Below, piece after piece: positions 9,687-18,271 of a stretch of 64,000 bases of DNA. Below the pieces are notes generated by a model. It was not told the DNA's origin. It did not search any database and saw nothing but the letters and a program-made list of their open reading frames with translations. The translations under genes were made by a program, and so were the position numbers. Source of the DNA: Deltaproteobacteria bacterium. GTDB lineage: Bacteria > Desulfobacterota > Desulfomonilia > UBA1062. Within the stretch, counting starts at the first letter, position 1. The number at the start of each line of letters is the position of its first letter. The stretch is from the NCBI GenBank assembly GCA_029547045.1, contig JAKPQL010000077.1, positions 1 through 64,000 on the forward strand, written 5' to 3'.

Positions 9687-10697
9687 CTAATACCCCAGGA
9701 AGCCTTCGAGCTTCCTGATTTCCTCCATGAGCCGCTCGAATCCGGGGATCGTCAGCGACTGCGGGCCGTCGGACAGCGCCTTCTCAGGTTCGGGATGAAC
9801 CTCCACCATGACCCCGTGGGCGCCCACCACGAGGGCTGCCTTGGCCATGGACGGTACCAGGCTCCGCCGACCCGTGGCGTGTGAGGGATCCACGATGACG
9901 GGGAGGTGCGAGAACTCCTTGATCAGGGGGATGACGGAGAGGTCCAGGCTGTTGCGGGTGGCGGTCTCGAAGGTGCGGATGCCGCGCTCGCAGAGGATCA
10001 CGTTGTGGTTCCCCTCGGCATAGATGTATTCCCCCGCAGCCAGGAACTCCTCGATGGTGGCGCTCATGCCGCGCTTCAGCAGGACCGGTGCGCGGATCTT
10101 CCCGAGCTCACGGAGAAGGTCGAAATTCTGCATGTTGCGGGCGCCGACCTGGAGCATGTCCGCATAGCGCGCCACGAGGCCCACAGTGTCAGGGCTCATC
10201 ACCTCGGTGACCACGGGCAGGCCGGTTTCCTCCCTGGCCAGGGCCAGGAGCTTCAAGCCCTCCTCCTTCAGGCCCTGGAAGGTGTGGGGGCCCGTCCTGG
10301 GCTTGAAGGCACCTCCGCGCAGGAAATCCGCGCCCGCGCCCTTCACCGCCCTGGCTGTCCTGAGGATCTGTTCCTCGCTCTCCACGGCGCATGGCCCGGC
10401 GATGACCACGGGACGCCTGCCCTCGCCGATCTCGTGCCCCGAGACCCTGATGACGGTGCTGCGGGGTTGGAAGTCGCGGGAGACCATCTTGTAGGGTTTG
10501 GAGACGTGGATGCACTCCTTGACCCCGGGGAGGTCCCGGATATTGGTGTCGTCCACATAGGCCTTGTTCCCGAGCACCCCGATGGCGGTCCGTTCGCTCC
10601 CCGGAATGGGCTGGGCCACGAGCCCCATCCGCTCCACCGCGGAGATGACCGCGTCGATCTGCGAATCCGTCGCCTTGTGGTGCATTACGATCAGCAC
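9687..10697 (-). CDS. aroF: 3-deoxy-7-phosphoheptulonate synthase (DAHP synthase type Ib)
   Basis: VIAGPCAVESEEQILRTA, RGGAFKPRTGPHTFQGL, DPSHATGRRSLVPSMAKAAL. Confidence 0.93.
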   Translation of the reverse strand: MLIVMHHKATDSQIDAVISAVERMGLVAQPIPGSERTAIGVLGNKAYVDDTNIRDLPGVKECIHVSKPYKMVSRDFQPRSTVIRVSGHEIGEGRRPVVIAGPCAVESEEQILRTARAVKGAGADFLRGGAFKPRTGPHTFQGLKEEGLKLLALAREETGLPVVTEVMSPDTVGLVARYADMLQVGARNMQNFDLLRELGKIRAPVLLKRGMSATIEEFLAAGEYIYAEGNHNVILCERGIRTFETATRNSLDLSVIPLIKEFSHLPVIVDPSHATGRRSLVPSMAKAALVVGAHGVMVEVHPEPEKALSDGPQSLTIPGFERLMEEIRKLEGFLGY

Positions 10698-10725
10698 GGC
10701 GCGTCCTCCGGATGCATGGTCCCTT

Positions 10726-12093
10726 TCATGCCTGACCCTTCTCCAGCTCGATGTTGAACTTCCTGATCTTGTAGTGCATGACCCGGCGAGAGATGCCGAG
10801 GATCCGGGCCGCGTCCTTCTGCACCCAGTTCGCCTTCTTCAGGGCATCCACCACCATGGCCCTTTCTTGCGCCTCCAGGGGGTTCAGATCCTCCTCCACG
10901 GCCTTCGGGCCGGGACCTTCCAGGATTCCCGACGGCATGATGTCCTCGGGCGTGATGGTCTCCCCCTTGCACAGCACAACGGCCGAATGGACGATGTTCT
11001 TCAGCTCCCGGACGTTGCCCGGCCAGTGGTGGGCAAGGAGCATGTCCATGGCATCCCGGCTGAACCCGCTGACCCTCTTGCCGGTCTTCTGGCAAAACTC
11101 CTTCAGGAAGACCTGGGACAGGCCGGCAATGTCCTCCTTCCTGTCCCGAAGCGGCGGTAACGTGATGGTGAAGACCTTGAGGCGATAGAAGAGGTCCTCC
11201 CGGAACTCGCCCTTCTCCACCTTGGCCTTGAGGTCGACATTGGTGGCCGCGATGACCCGGATGTCCACGTGGCGCTGATCCAGCTCGCCCAGCCTCCGGA
11301 ACTCCCCGTTCTCCAGAACCCTCAGCAGCCTGGTCTGCATCTCGGGAGAGATGTTCCCGATCTCGTCCAGAAACAGCGTGCCGCCGTCGGCCTCCTCGAT
11401 AATGCCCTTCTTGTCCTTCACGGCCCCTGTGTACGCGCCGCGCTGGTACCCGAAGAGCTCCGCCTCGATGAGGGTGGGGGGTGTTGCGCCGCAGTCCATG
11501 ATGACGAGCTTGCCGTTGCGTCGCCTGCTCTCGTGGTGGAGCATCCGCGCGATGAGCTCCTTGCCGGTCCCCGATTCGCCCAGGACGAGCACGGTGGCGT
11601 CCGATCCGCTCACCTGGCGGACCAGGGAGAGCACGTTCTGCATGGCAGAGCTCTCGGCGTACATGTGCTGGTTCAGGGATTCCCCGATCTCCCGCTCCAG
11701 GTAGCGCACCCGCTGCTTGAGGCCGCGCTTCTCGATGGCCTTTTCCAGCTTGGTCACCAGCTCCATGGGTTCGAAGGGCTTGACGAGGAAGTCGTCCGCG
11801 CCTTCCTTGATGGCCTGGACGGCACCCTGGATGGAGCCGTGGGCGGTGAAGATGATGACCTCGATGTCCGGATCGATCTTCTTCGCCTCCTTGAGCACCT
11901 CCATGCCGTCCATGTCGGGCATCTTGAGGTCGGTGATGAGGACACTGAAATCCTCCTTCCTGAGCGCCTCGAGGGCCCGTGCCGCCTTGGTATGACCAAC
12001 CGTGTTGAACCCCATGGCCTCGAGCCTCGCAACGAGGACCTCCACGATGTCCGGTTCGTCGTCGATGATGAGTATCCTGTGCTGCTGCGTCAC
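10726..12093 (-). CDS. Sigma-54-dependent response regulator (GlrR-like position)
   Basis: GTG start VTQQHRILIIDDEPDIVEVL; GESGTGKELIARMLHHESRR, GAYTGA, C-terminal HTH; overlaps lipoprotein stop (GTGA). Confidence 0.93.
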   Translation of the reverse strand: MTQQHRILIIDDEPDIVEVLVARLEAMGFNTVGHTKAARALEALRKEDFSVLITDLKMPDMDGMEVLKEAKKIDPDIEVIIFTAHGSIQGAVQAIKEGADDFLVKPFEPMELVTKLEKAIEKRGLKQRVRYLEREIGESLNQHMYAESSAMQNVLSLVRQVSGSDATVLVLGESGTGKELIARMLHHESRRRNGKLVIMDCGATPPTLIEAELFGYQRGAYTGAVKDKKGIIEEADGGTLFLDEIGNISPEMQTRLLRVLENGEFRRLGELDQRHVDIRVIAATNVDLKAKVEKGEFREDLFYRLKVFTITLPPLRDRKEDIAGLSQVFLKEFCQKTGKRVSGFSRDAMDMLLAHHWPGNVRELKNIVHSAVVLCKGETITPEDIMPSGILEGPGPKAVEEDLNPLEAQERAMVVDALKKANWVQKDAARILGISRRVMHYKIRKFNIELEKGQA

Positions 12094-12656
12094 TGCTTTC
12101 CTCTCCGCTTGACGGAGTCGATGTGGATCTCCTCCAGTTTCTTGAGCTTGAAAACCTGGAGCTCCACTTCCTTTTTGAGTTCGTCGTTCTCCTTCTTCAG
12201 GGTCTCGGCCTCTCTCCTGGACTGATCCAGGTCCTTCTTCAGCTCTTCGCCTTCCCTTGCGCATTCCCTCGCTTTCGAGGCGCCCTTGTCCAGCTTCTCC
12301 ATCTTCTCCACCAGGGTGAGGAGGTAGCCGGCCTCCACGCTGAGGTGGCCCGGCGTGAGGGCTCCGTCCCTGATGGAAAGGAGTTCGGCCTTGACGGCTG
12401 CATAGGTGAAGTCGCCCCTGACGAGGGAGTCCATGATGAGGGCGAGCTTGTGGCGCGCCGCCAGGGACGGAGGCAGGACGGGATTCATTTCCTTGAGATT
12501 CACATCTGATGCCTTGCCGCGGGCGAGCTTCTCTTCAGCGGCGTTGATCCTCGTCGAGAGCAGGTCCTTCGCACACCCCTGGAAGAGCACCATGCCCATG
12601 AGCGCAAGGCAGATGAAAGGCAAAGACACTGCCCTGGCCCACTTGGCTGTGCGCAT
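12090..12656 (-). CDS. Putative lipoprotein between histidine kinase and response regulator (YfhG/QseG-like position)
   Basis: MRTAKWARAVSLPFICLALMGMVLFQGC signal/lipobox; heptad-rich C-terminus. Confidence 0.7.
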   Translation of the reverse strand: MRTAKWARAVSLPFICLALMGMVLFQGCAKDLLSTRINAAEEKLARGKASDVNLKEMNPVLPPSLAARHKLALIMDSLVRGDFTYAAVKAELLSIRDGALTPGHLSVEAGYLLTLVEKMEKLDKGASKARECAREGEELKKDLDQSRREAETLKKENDELKKEVELQVFKLKKLEEIHIDSVKRRGKQ

Positions 12657-14052
12657 ACATCTTCCCACCGTGCGCATCTACAATCCCCCTGGAGATCGCA
12701 AGACCAAGGCCTATGCCTCCATGGCCCCGGGTGTATCTTGCCTGGTAGAATTTCTCAAAGATACGGGGAAGGTCCTCTTCGGGGATCCCCTTGCCGTGGT
12801 CTTCGACCTCAGTGATGATATTCCCGTCGGTATTCCTGACCCTGATCTCCACCATGGCCCCTTCGGGTGAGTACTTGATTGCATTGTGTGTGAGGTTTGT
12901 CAAGACCTGCAGGATCTTGTTCCTGTCCACCATGACCATACAGCTCTCAGGGGCATACTTCACGGCAATGCCGATATTCCCTGCATCCGCGACGGGCTTG
13001 ATCTCGGAGATGAAGGAGGAGACCACCGCGTTCATGTCGTGGGCCTCCCTGTTGAGCACCACCAGTCCGCCCTCGATCCTGGACATGTCCAGAAGTTCGG
13101 AAACCGTGTTCAGGAGCCTCCTGATGCCCTGGGCCATGATCTCCACCAGCCGGCGCTGCTTGTCGGTGAGCGCGCCCGCCAGTCCTTCCAGGAGCAGGCT
13201 CGCCGCCTCCTTCATGGAGGTGAGCGGCGTCTTGAGCTCGTGGGAGACCACGGAAACGAACTCGGACTTCATGTCGTCCAGCTCCTTCAGCCGGAGGGCC
13301 ATGTTGTTGAAGGCCTCCGCGAGCATGCCCAGCTCGTCCGTGGACTCGAGGTTGATGCGATAGGCGAAGTCACCCTCGGCGACGTGCCTGATGCCTCCCC
13401 TGATGCGCTTCAGGTCTCTCGTGACGCTCATGTAGATGAGCACGGGCACGATGAGGCCGATGGAGAGCCCCACGGCCAGGGCCCACCAGGTCCAGGCCAT
13501 GATCTCGTCCCCCAGGTCCTTGAGGTACGCGATGTGATTCCGCAGCCGGTCGATGGCCTCGCGGTTGATGTATCGGGCCACGGCGACCACGCCGTCGATC
13601 TCCCGGCTGTTGCGGTCGAAGACCTGCTCCAGGGCCTCCGGTCGCCCCGGGAGCTCCCTGAGCTGGGAATGGAACCTACTCACGTAAGCCATCCACAGGC
13701 CCTTGCCGTTTTCCACCATGTTCCGCTCGGGCTCGTCGTAATACATGCCCCTGGCGGAGAGGTTCTCCCAGGCCTGGGCGATGTCCGCTTCCTGCTGCTC
13801 AAGTATGACGCGGTAGGAGTCGTTCTGGAGGAGCATGTACTGCTTGCCGGTCTCCTCGATGGAAATGAGGTTCGCGATGAGCTTGTCGGTGATCTCCTTC
13901 TTCTTGTAATCCACCAGGTATATCCTGGTGCTCAGCGTGCTCACCCGGGAGGATACCATGAAGAGCACCAGGGTGATTCCGGCCAGGACGATCACGAAGA
14001 TCACATAGGACAGGATCAGCTTCTGCAGGAGGCCGGGCTTTCTCATACTCAA
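12535..14052 (-). CDS. Membrane sensor histidine kinase with HAMP (GlrK-like architecture)
   Basis: Two TM segments, HAMP, SVVSHELKTPLTSMKEAASLL H-box, VEDHGKGIPEEDLPRIFEKFYQARYTRGHGGIGLGLAI. Confidence 0.92.
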   Translation of the reverse strand: MSMRKPGLLQKLILSYVIFVIVLAGITLVLFMVSSRVSTLSTRIYLVDYKKKEITDKLIANLISIEETGKQYMLLQNDSYRVILEQQEADIAQAWENLSARGMYYDEPERNMVENGKGLWMAYVSRFHSQLRELPGRPEALEQVFDRNSREIDGVVAVARYINREAIDRLRNHIAYLKDLGDEIMAWTWWALAVGLSIGLIVPVLIYMSVTRDLKRIRGGIRHVAEGDFAYRINLESTDELGMLAEAFNNMALRLKELDDMKSEFVSVVSHELKTPLTSMKEAASLLLEGLAGALTDKQRRLVEIMAQGIRRLLNTVSELLDMSRIEGGLVVLNREAHDMNAVVSSFISEIKPVADAGNIGIAVKYAPESCMVMVDRNKILQVLTNLTHNAIKYSPEGAMVEIRVRNTDGNIITEVEDHGKGIPEEDLPRIFEKFYQARYTRGHGGIGLGLAISRGIVDAHGGKMYAHSQVGQGSVFAFHLPCAHGHGALPGVCEGPALDEDQRR

Positions 14053-14091
14053 GATTATAGCCGTCTCTCCGATACGTATTCAAGGGAGAGA

Positions 14092-14427
14092 ATGACCATG
14101 TCCTCCATTCTGCTGTCCGCATTGCGTGCCCACGAGATCCTGCAGGCCAACGCCGCGTCCAACGTGGCAAACATGAACACCCCCGGCTACAAGGCCCTGC
14201 GGACCACGCTGACCGCCTCCGCAGAAGGTGCCGTGGATGTGTCCACCACCCGCTCCGACGAGCCGGCCCCCCTGGACACGAACGGGAACGTGCAGTCCAA
14301 CACCGACCTGGCCAGGGAGATCACGGACATGATGCGGGCACGGCACGGGTTCCAGGCCATCCTGGAGGCCATCAGCTCCCGCGAGGACATGCTGGACGAC
14401 CTCATGAACACCCTGACCAGGCGTTGA
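14092..14427 (+). CDS. Short flagellar basal-body rod-like protein (FlgC/FlgB-type helices only)
   Basis: N-terminal ALRAHEILQANAASNVANMNTPGYKALR and C-terminal NVQSNTDLAREITDMMRARHGFQAILEAISSREDMLDDLM; SD aagggaga upstream. Confidence 0.75.
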   Translation: MTMSSILLSALRAHEILQANAASNVANMNTPGYKALRTTLTASAEGAVDVSTTRSDEPAPLDTNGNVQSNTDLAREITDMMRARHGFQAILEAISSREDMLDDLMNTLTRR

Positions 14428-14480
14428 GGCGCCTGCGTCCCGGATCATCCCGGCACCATCTGCGACCTGACACCGGCCCT

Positions 14481-14509
14481 TTGACATCATTGTAAAAGTT
14501 CTGTAAAAG
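14481..14509 (+). promoter_or_regulatory. Sigma-70-type promoter for plsC (TTGACA-N17-TAAAAG)
   Basis: Exact TTGACA at 14481-14486, 17-nt spacer, TAAAAG at 14504-14509; 11-bp tandem repeat spans spacer and -10. Confidence 0.55.
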
Positions 14510-14516
14510 TTCCCCC

Positions 14517-15209
14517 ATGTACTGGACGCTCCGGACAGCACTCGGGTCGTATCTTTACATCTTGGCGGTGATCATCCCCCACCTGATCATCTCCTTCTTC
14601 TGCAGAAGCGGGGACCTGCAGCACCTCAACGCACGCGCCTGGGCCAGGTTCTCCCTGTGGTGCGCCGGGTGCCCGGTGGTCATCAGGGGGGAGGAGAACA
14701 TCCCCCGGGGACCGGCAGTGTACATGGCCAACCACGTGAGCCACTTCGACGTGTTCGCCATCCTCGGCCACCTGAAGGTGCAGTTCCGCTGGACCGTGAA
14801 GAAGGAGCTCTTCCGCATCCCGCTGCTGGGCCTGGCCATGAAGCGCGCGGGCTACATCCTCATCGACCGGTCCAACCATGAAAAGGCCATGGAGAGCATG
14901 CGCATTGCCGCCGAAAAGATCCGCTCCGGCACCTCGGTCTTCGTCTTCCCCGAGGGCACCAGATCCCTGGACGGCACCCTCCAGTACCCATTCAAGAAGG
15001 GAGGTTTCCACCTGGCCATCGATGCAGGCGTCCCCATAGTACCCATCACGGTGAGCGGGACGCGGGAGATCCTTCCCAAGCACGGTATGCGCGTGAGGCC
15101 CGGGGTCATAACCCTGACCATCGGCAAACCCGTCCCCACCCGGGGGCGGGAGGTGGCCGACTGCATGGAAGAGGTGTACAAGTCCATCAAACTTGGCTAT
15201 ACTGCATAA
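14517..15209 (+). CDS. plsC: 1-acyl-sn-glycerol-3-phosphate acyltransferase
   Basis: MANHVSHFDVFAI (HX4D-type) and VFPEGTRS motifs. Confidence 0.9.
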   Translation: MYWTLRTALGSYLYILAVIIPHLIISFFCRSGDLQHLNARAWARFSLWCAGCPVVIRGEENIPRGPAVYMANHVSHFDVFAILGHLKVQFRWTVKKELFRIPLLGLAMKRAGYILIDRSNHEKAMESMRIAAEKIRSGTSVFVFPEGTRSLDGTLQYPFKKGGFHLAIDAGVPIVPITVSGTREILPKHGMRVRPGVITLTIGKPVPTRGREVADCMEEVYKSIKLGYTA

Positions 15210-15212
15210 CCC

Positions 15213-16475
15213 ATGATCGGTGATCTGCTCTACCGGTGCCCCCTGTGCGGGGCGTTCGACTGGATCGAGCACGACCACTGCGCCTCCTGCTCCGCGGATG
15301 TCCGCATTCTTTCACGCACGCAGGTTGCCATCGGCGGCCAGGTGCAGTCCCTGTCCCACTGGTATGCCAGGATCCTCGCCCACGACCTTCCCGCAGCTGG
15401 CGACGGCGTGATCATGAGGAGCGCCCAGGTGAGGCTCTCCCGCGAGGCCCAGGAGGGGATGTACTGGGGGTTCGCGGGCATTACGGCATTCCATTTCACC
15501 CGGGCTGCCGTCGGTACGGGCAGACTCTCCCTGACAGAGAAAGGACTGAGGTTTCACGGTCAATCCGGTACGTTGGACATTCCCCTGGACCATATCCTGG
15601 GCGCCACCATCGAGTCGAACACCGTGATCATCATCAGCAGGGAGCACGGCCCCCTGTTCTTCGACTTCCTGGAGGAATCAGGGAAAAAGTGGGAAGATCT
15701 CATCAGGAAATCGCTGCAGAGGCACCATGTGCCCAAGGAGATCCTGGAGTTCTACCCCCGCGTCAGGTTCGCCTCCTCGCTGCGGGAAACCCCGGCCAGC
15801 GCCCCGGGCCACACGGTGCTGCGGGTACCCGAGAGACGGTGGTACGCCAAGGATCGCAGCCCGCTTCCCGCGGTGCTGAAGCCCATTGCGCGCCCGCTTG
15901 TGAAGGCGCTGTTCTCCGTGGATATCACGGGGCTCGAAAACATCCCGGCCCAGGGTCCGGCGGTAGTGCTGCCGAACCACACCTCGTTCCTGGACTCGGT
16001 GATCCTGGGGTTCTTCACACACAGGAACATCTGGTTCATGGCCAAGAACTCGGAGTACCACCACCCCTTCATGAAGTGGTTCCTCCGCCACGCAGGCTCG
16101 TTCCCGGTGAGACGGTACACCATCGACATGCTGGCCGTGCGCAATGCCATCCGGGTGGTGCGCGGCGGCCACATCCTCGGCATCTTCCCCGAGGGCGAGC
16201 GCACCTGGGACGGCACCATGCTCCCGCTGCGCATCGGCACCGTCAGGCTCCTCCTCGCCCTGGGAGTGCCGGTCATCCCCGTGGGGATCAGCGGGGCGTA
16301 CGAGCTCATGCCCCGCTGGACCTCGTCCATCAAGAGGGTCCCCGTGAGGGTCGCCATCGGCAGGGCTCTGGAGCTCCCTCATATCCCTGCCCCCCGTCAG
16401 ACCCGCTCGGATATCGAGGACGCCTCCGGCATCCTGCGCCGGGAGATCGGCAGGCTCGTCGGGGGGGCTGCATGA
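15213..16475 (+). CDS. Zinc-ribbon / GRAM-PH-like / PlsC-domain acyltransferase fusion
   Basis: CPLC...CASC pair, GRLSLTEKGLRFHGQSGTLDIPLDHILGATIES segment, then VVLPNHTSFLDSV and GIFPEGERTWDGT. Confidence 0.8.
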   Translation: MIGDLLYRCPLCGAFDWIEHDHCASCSADVRILSRTQVAIGGQVQSLSHWYARILAHDLPAAGDGVIMRSAQVRLSREAQEGMYWGFAGITAFHFTRAAVGTGRLSLTEKGLRFHGQSGTLDIPLDHILGATIESNTVIIISREHGPLFFDFLEESGKKWEDLIRKSLQRHHVPKEILEFYPRVRFASSLRETPASAPGHTVLRVPERRWYAKDRSPLPAVLKPIARPLVKALFSVDITGLENIPAQGPAVVLPNHTSFLDSVILGFFTHRNIWFMAKNSEYHHPFMKWFLRHAGSFPVRRYTIDMLAVRNAIRVVRGGHILGIFPEGERTWDGTMLPLRIGTVRLLLALGVPVIPVGISGAYELMPRWTSSIKRVPVRVAIGRALELPHIPAPRQTRSDIEDASGILRREIGRLVGGAA

Positions 16476-18088
16476 ACTCCGTGAAGGTCATCCCCCTTGG
16501 CGGTGTGCGGGAGTTCGGCCTCAACTCTATGGTCATCGAGACCGGTGCAGGCTCCATCGTGGTGGACACCGGGCTCATGTTCCCCAAGTTCAATCCCACG
16601 GGCATCGACCAGATCATACCGGACTTCGGCTACGTGGTGGAGAACCAGGAGGCCTTTCAGGGCATTGTCCTGACCCATGGCCACGAGGACCACATCGGGG
16701 CCCTTCCCTATCTCCTGAAGGAGGCCCCCATTCCCGTGTACAGCCATCCCTTCACCCTGGAGCTGGTGAAGCGCAAGCTCCGGGAATTCGACATGAACGG
16801 CCACCTGAGGCTCGTGCCCGTCCTTCCCGGCCAGACCCTCAACCTGGCGGGCATGGAGATAGAATTCATCGAGGTTGAGCACTCAACCATCGGGTGCTAT
16901 TGCCTGAGCATGAGAACCCCCCAGGGCCGCATCGTGCACTCCGGCGACTTCCGGGTCACGCCGGGCGAGTTCCGCACCAGGGAGGATCCGGTGCGCCTCT
17001 TCATCTGCGAGAGCACCAACGCCGAGGTGGATCCCCGGTGCGCGGACGAGGACAGGGTCTTCTCCTCCATCGACGCCATCATCAAGGATACCGAGGGCGC
17101 CGTGCTCGTGTCCACCTTCTCGAGCCACGTGAAGCGCATCCAGATGCTCTACGAACTCGCCGTACAGAACAGCAGAAAGGTGACCATCATCGGCAGGAGC
17201 ATCAACCAGGTGGTGGACATCGCCTCGGATCTCGGCATCATCGAGTTCGATCCCCGGGACATCATCAAGCCCGAGGAGGTCACCGCCATGGACCGGGGCA
17301 GGCTCATGGTCATCTGCACGGGCACCCAGGGGGAGATGTATTCGGTCCTGTCGCTCATCGCACGCGGGTGGCACAAGTTCAAGGTCAGGTCCGGAGACAG
17401 CGTCATCATCTCCGCCCGCATCATCCCGGGCAACGAGATCGCCATCGGCCGCTGCATCGACCAGCTCATCGACTTCGGTGCCCGGGTCTACTACCCGGAC
17501 ACGGCCGATGTGCACGCCACCGGACACGCCACCCACGGCGAGATCCTCGATGCGGTGAGACTGCTCTCGCCCGGGATCCTCATGCCCATCCACGGCGAGC
17601 TCCGCCACATGAAGGCCCTGGCGGAAATGGTGGAGAACTCCCTCGAGACGGCGCCGCAGATGGTGCTGGCAAGGCCTGGCCAGGTCTGGACACTGACCGA
17701 GTCCGGCATGGAACTGACCGGCGAGGCCCCCCACGGGAAGTGTTTCGTGGACGGCGAGCTCACGGGCAACATCTCCGACGTGGTGCTCAGGGACCGCCGG
17801 CACATCTCCGAGGGAGGCCTCGTGGTGGTCTTCCTGGTGCTCGACTCGGCCCGGTCCGAGGTGGTTCTCGGGCCTGACATCATGTGCAAGGGGGTGGTCC
17901 CTGCCAGCATGGAGCAGGAGATTACGGACGAGATCCGGAAGAGCGCCCTGCAGGCCCTGGACATGTGTCTGATCAAGGACACCGACATCCAGGTGGCGCA
18001 AAACCGGATCAGGGAGTCGCTGGGCACTATGCTGAAGTCGAGGCTGGGGAAAAAGCCCATGATCGTGCCCATACTCATGGAGATGTAA
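16472..18088 (+). CDS. rnj: Ribonuclease J family metallo-beta-lactamase exonuclease
   Basis: MNSVKVIPLGGVREFGLNSMVIE, TGLMFP, LTHGHEDHIGALPYLL, HSGDFRV, GTQGEMYSVLSLIARGWH; ATGA overlap with upstream gene. Confidence 0.93.
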   Translation: MNSVKVIPLGGVREFGLNSMVIETGAGSIVVDTGLMFPKFNPTGIDQIIPDFGYVVENQEAFQGIVLTHGHEDHIGALPYLLKEAPIPVYSHPFTLELVKRKLREFDMNGHLRLVPVLPGQTLNLAGMEIEFIEVEHSTIGCYCLSMRTPQGRIVHSGDFRVTPGEFRTREDPVRLFICESTNAEVDPRCADEDRVFSSIDAIIKDTEGAVLVSTFSSHVKRIQMLYELAVQNSRKVTIIGRSINQVVDIASDLGIIEFDPRDIIKPEEVTAMDRGRLMVICTGTQGEMYSVLSLIARGWHKFKVRSGDSVIISARIIPGNEIAIGRCIDQLIDFGARVYYPDTADVHATGHATHGEILDAVRLLSPGILMPIHGELRHMKALAEMVENSLETAPQMVLARPGQVWTLTESGMELTGEAPHGKCFVDGELTGNISDVVLRDRRHISEGGLVVVFLVLDSARSEVVLGPDIMCKGVVPASMEQEITDEIRKSALQALDMCLIKDTDIQVAQNRIRESLGTMLKSRLGKKPMIVPILMEM

Positions 18089-18271
18089 TTGCCCCGTAGA
18101 GTTTGTTTCCGGCACTCACTGTCGGAATGCGGTCTCCCTGCGCATCGCAGGTTTGATTTCTCCGCGATTTCTGGTATGGACGTTACACAGGAAGACTTTG
18201 TCCATTCTCTTGAGGAGGGTTCTGGCTGGCGGGCACTGCCTGCCGTGTGCTGATGTAGGGAAGGTTCATCC

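Noticed and set aside
12886-14427. 513-aa plus-strand ORF spanning the kinase antisense and the rod-like protein
   Set aside because: Only the C-terminal 111 aa from ATG 14092 looks like a protein; the rest is antisense to the kinase
16461-16467. G7 tract as a possible slippage site
   Set aside because: Within coding sequence and better explained as part of a strong ribosome-binding region for RNase J
15236-16471. N-terminal 412 codons of the 950-aa ORF ending at 18088
   Set aside because: Out-of-frame reading of the acyltransferase gene; RNase J starts at 16472
16883-18115. 410-aa minus-strand ORF opposite RNase J
   Set aside because: Shadow ORF; RNase J motifs are on the plus strand
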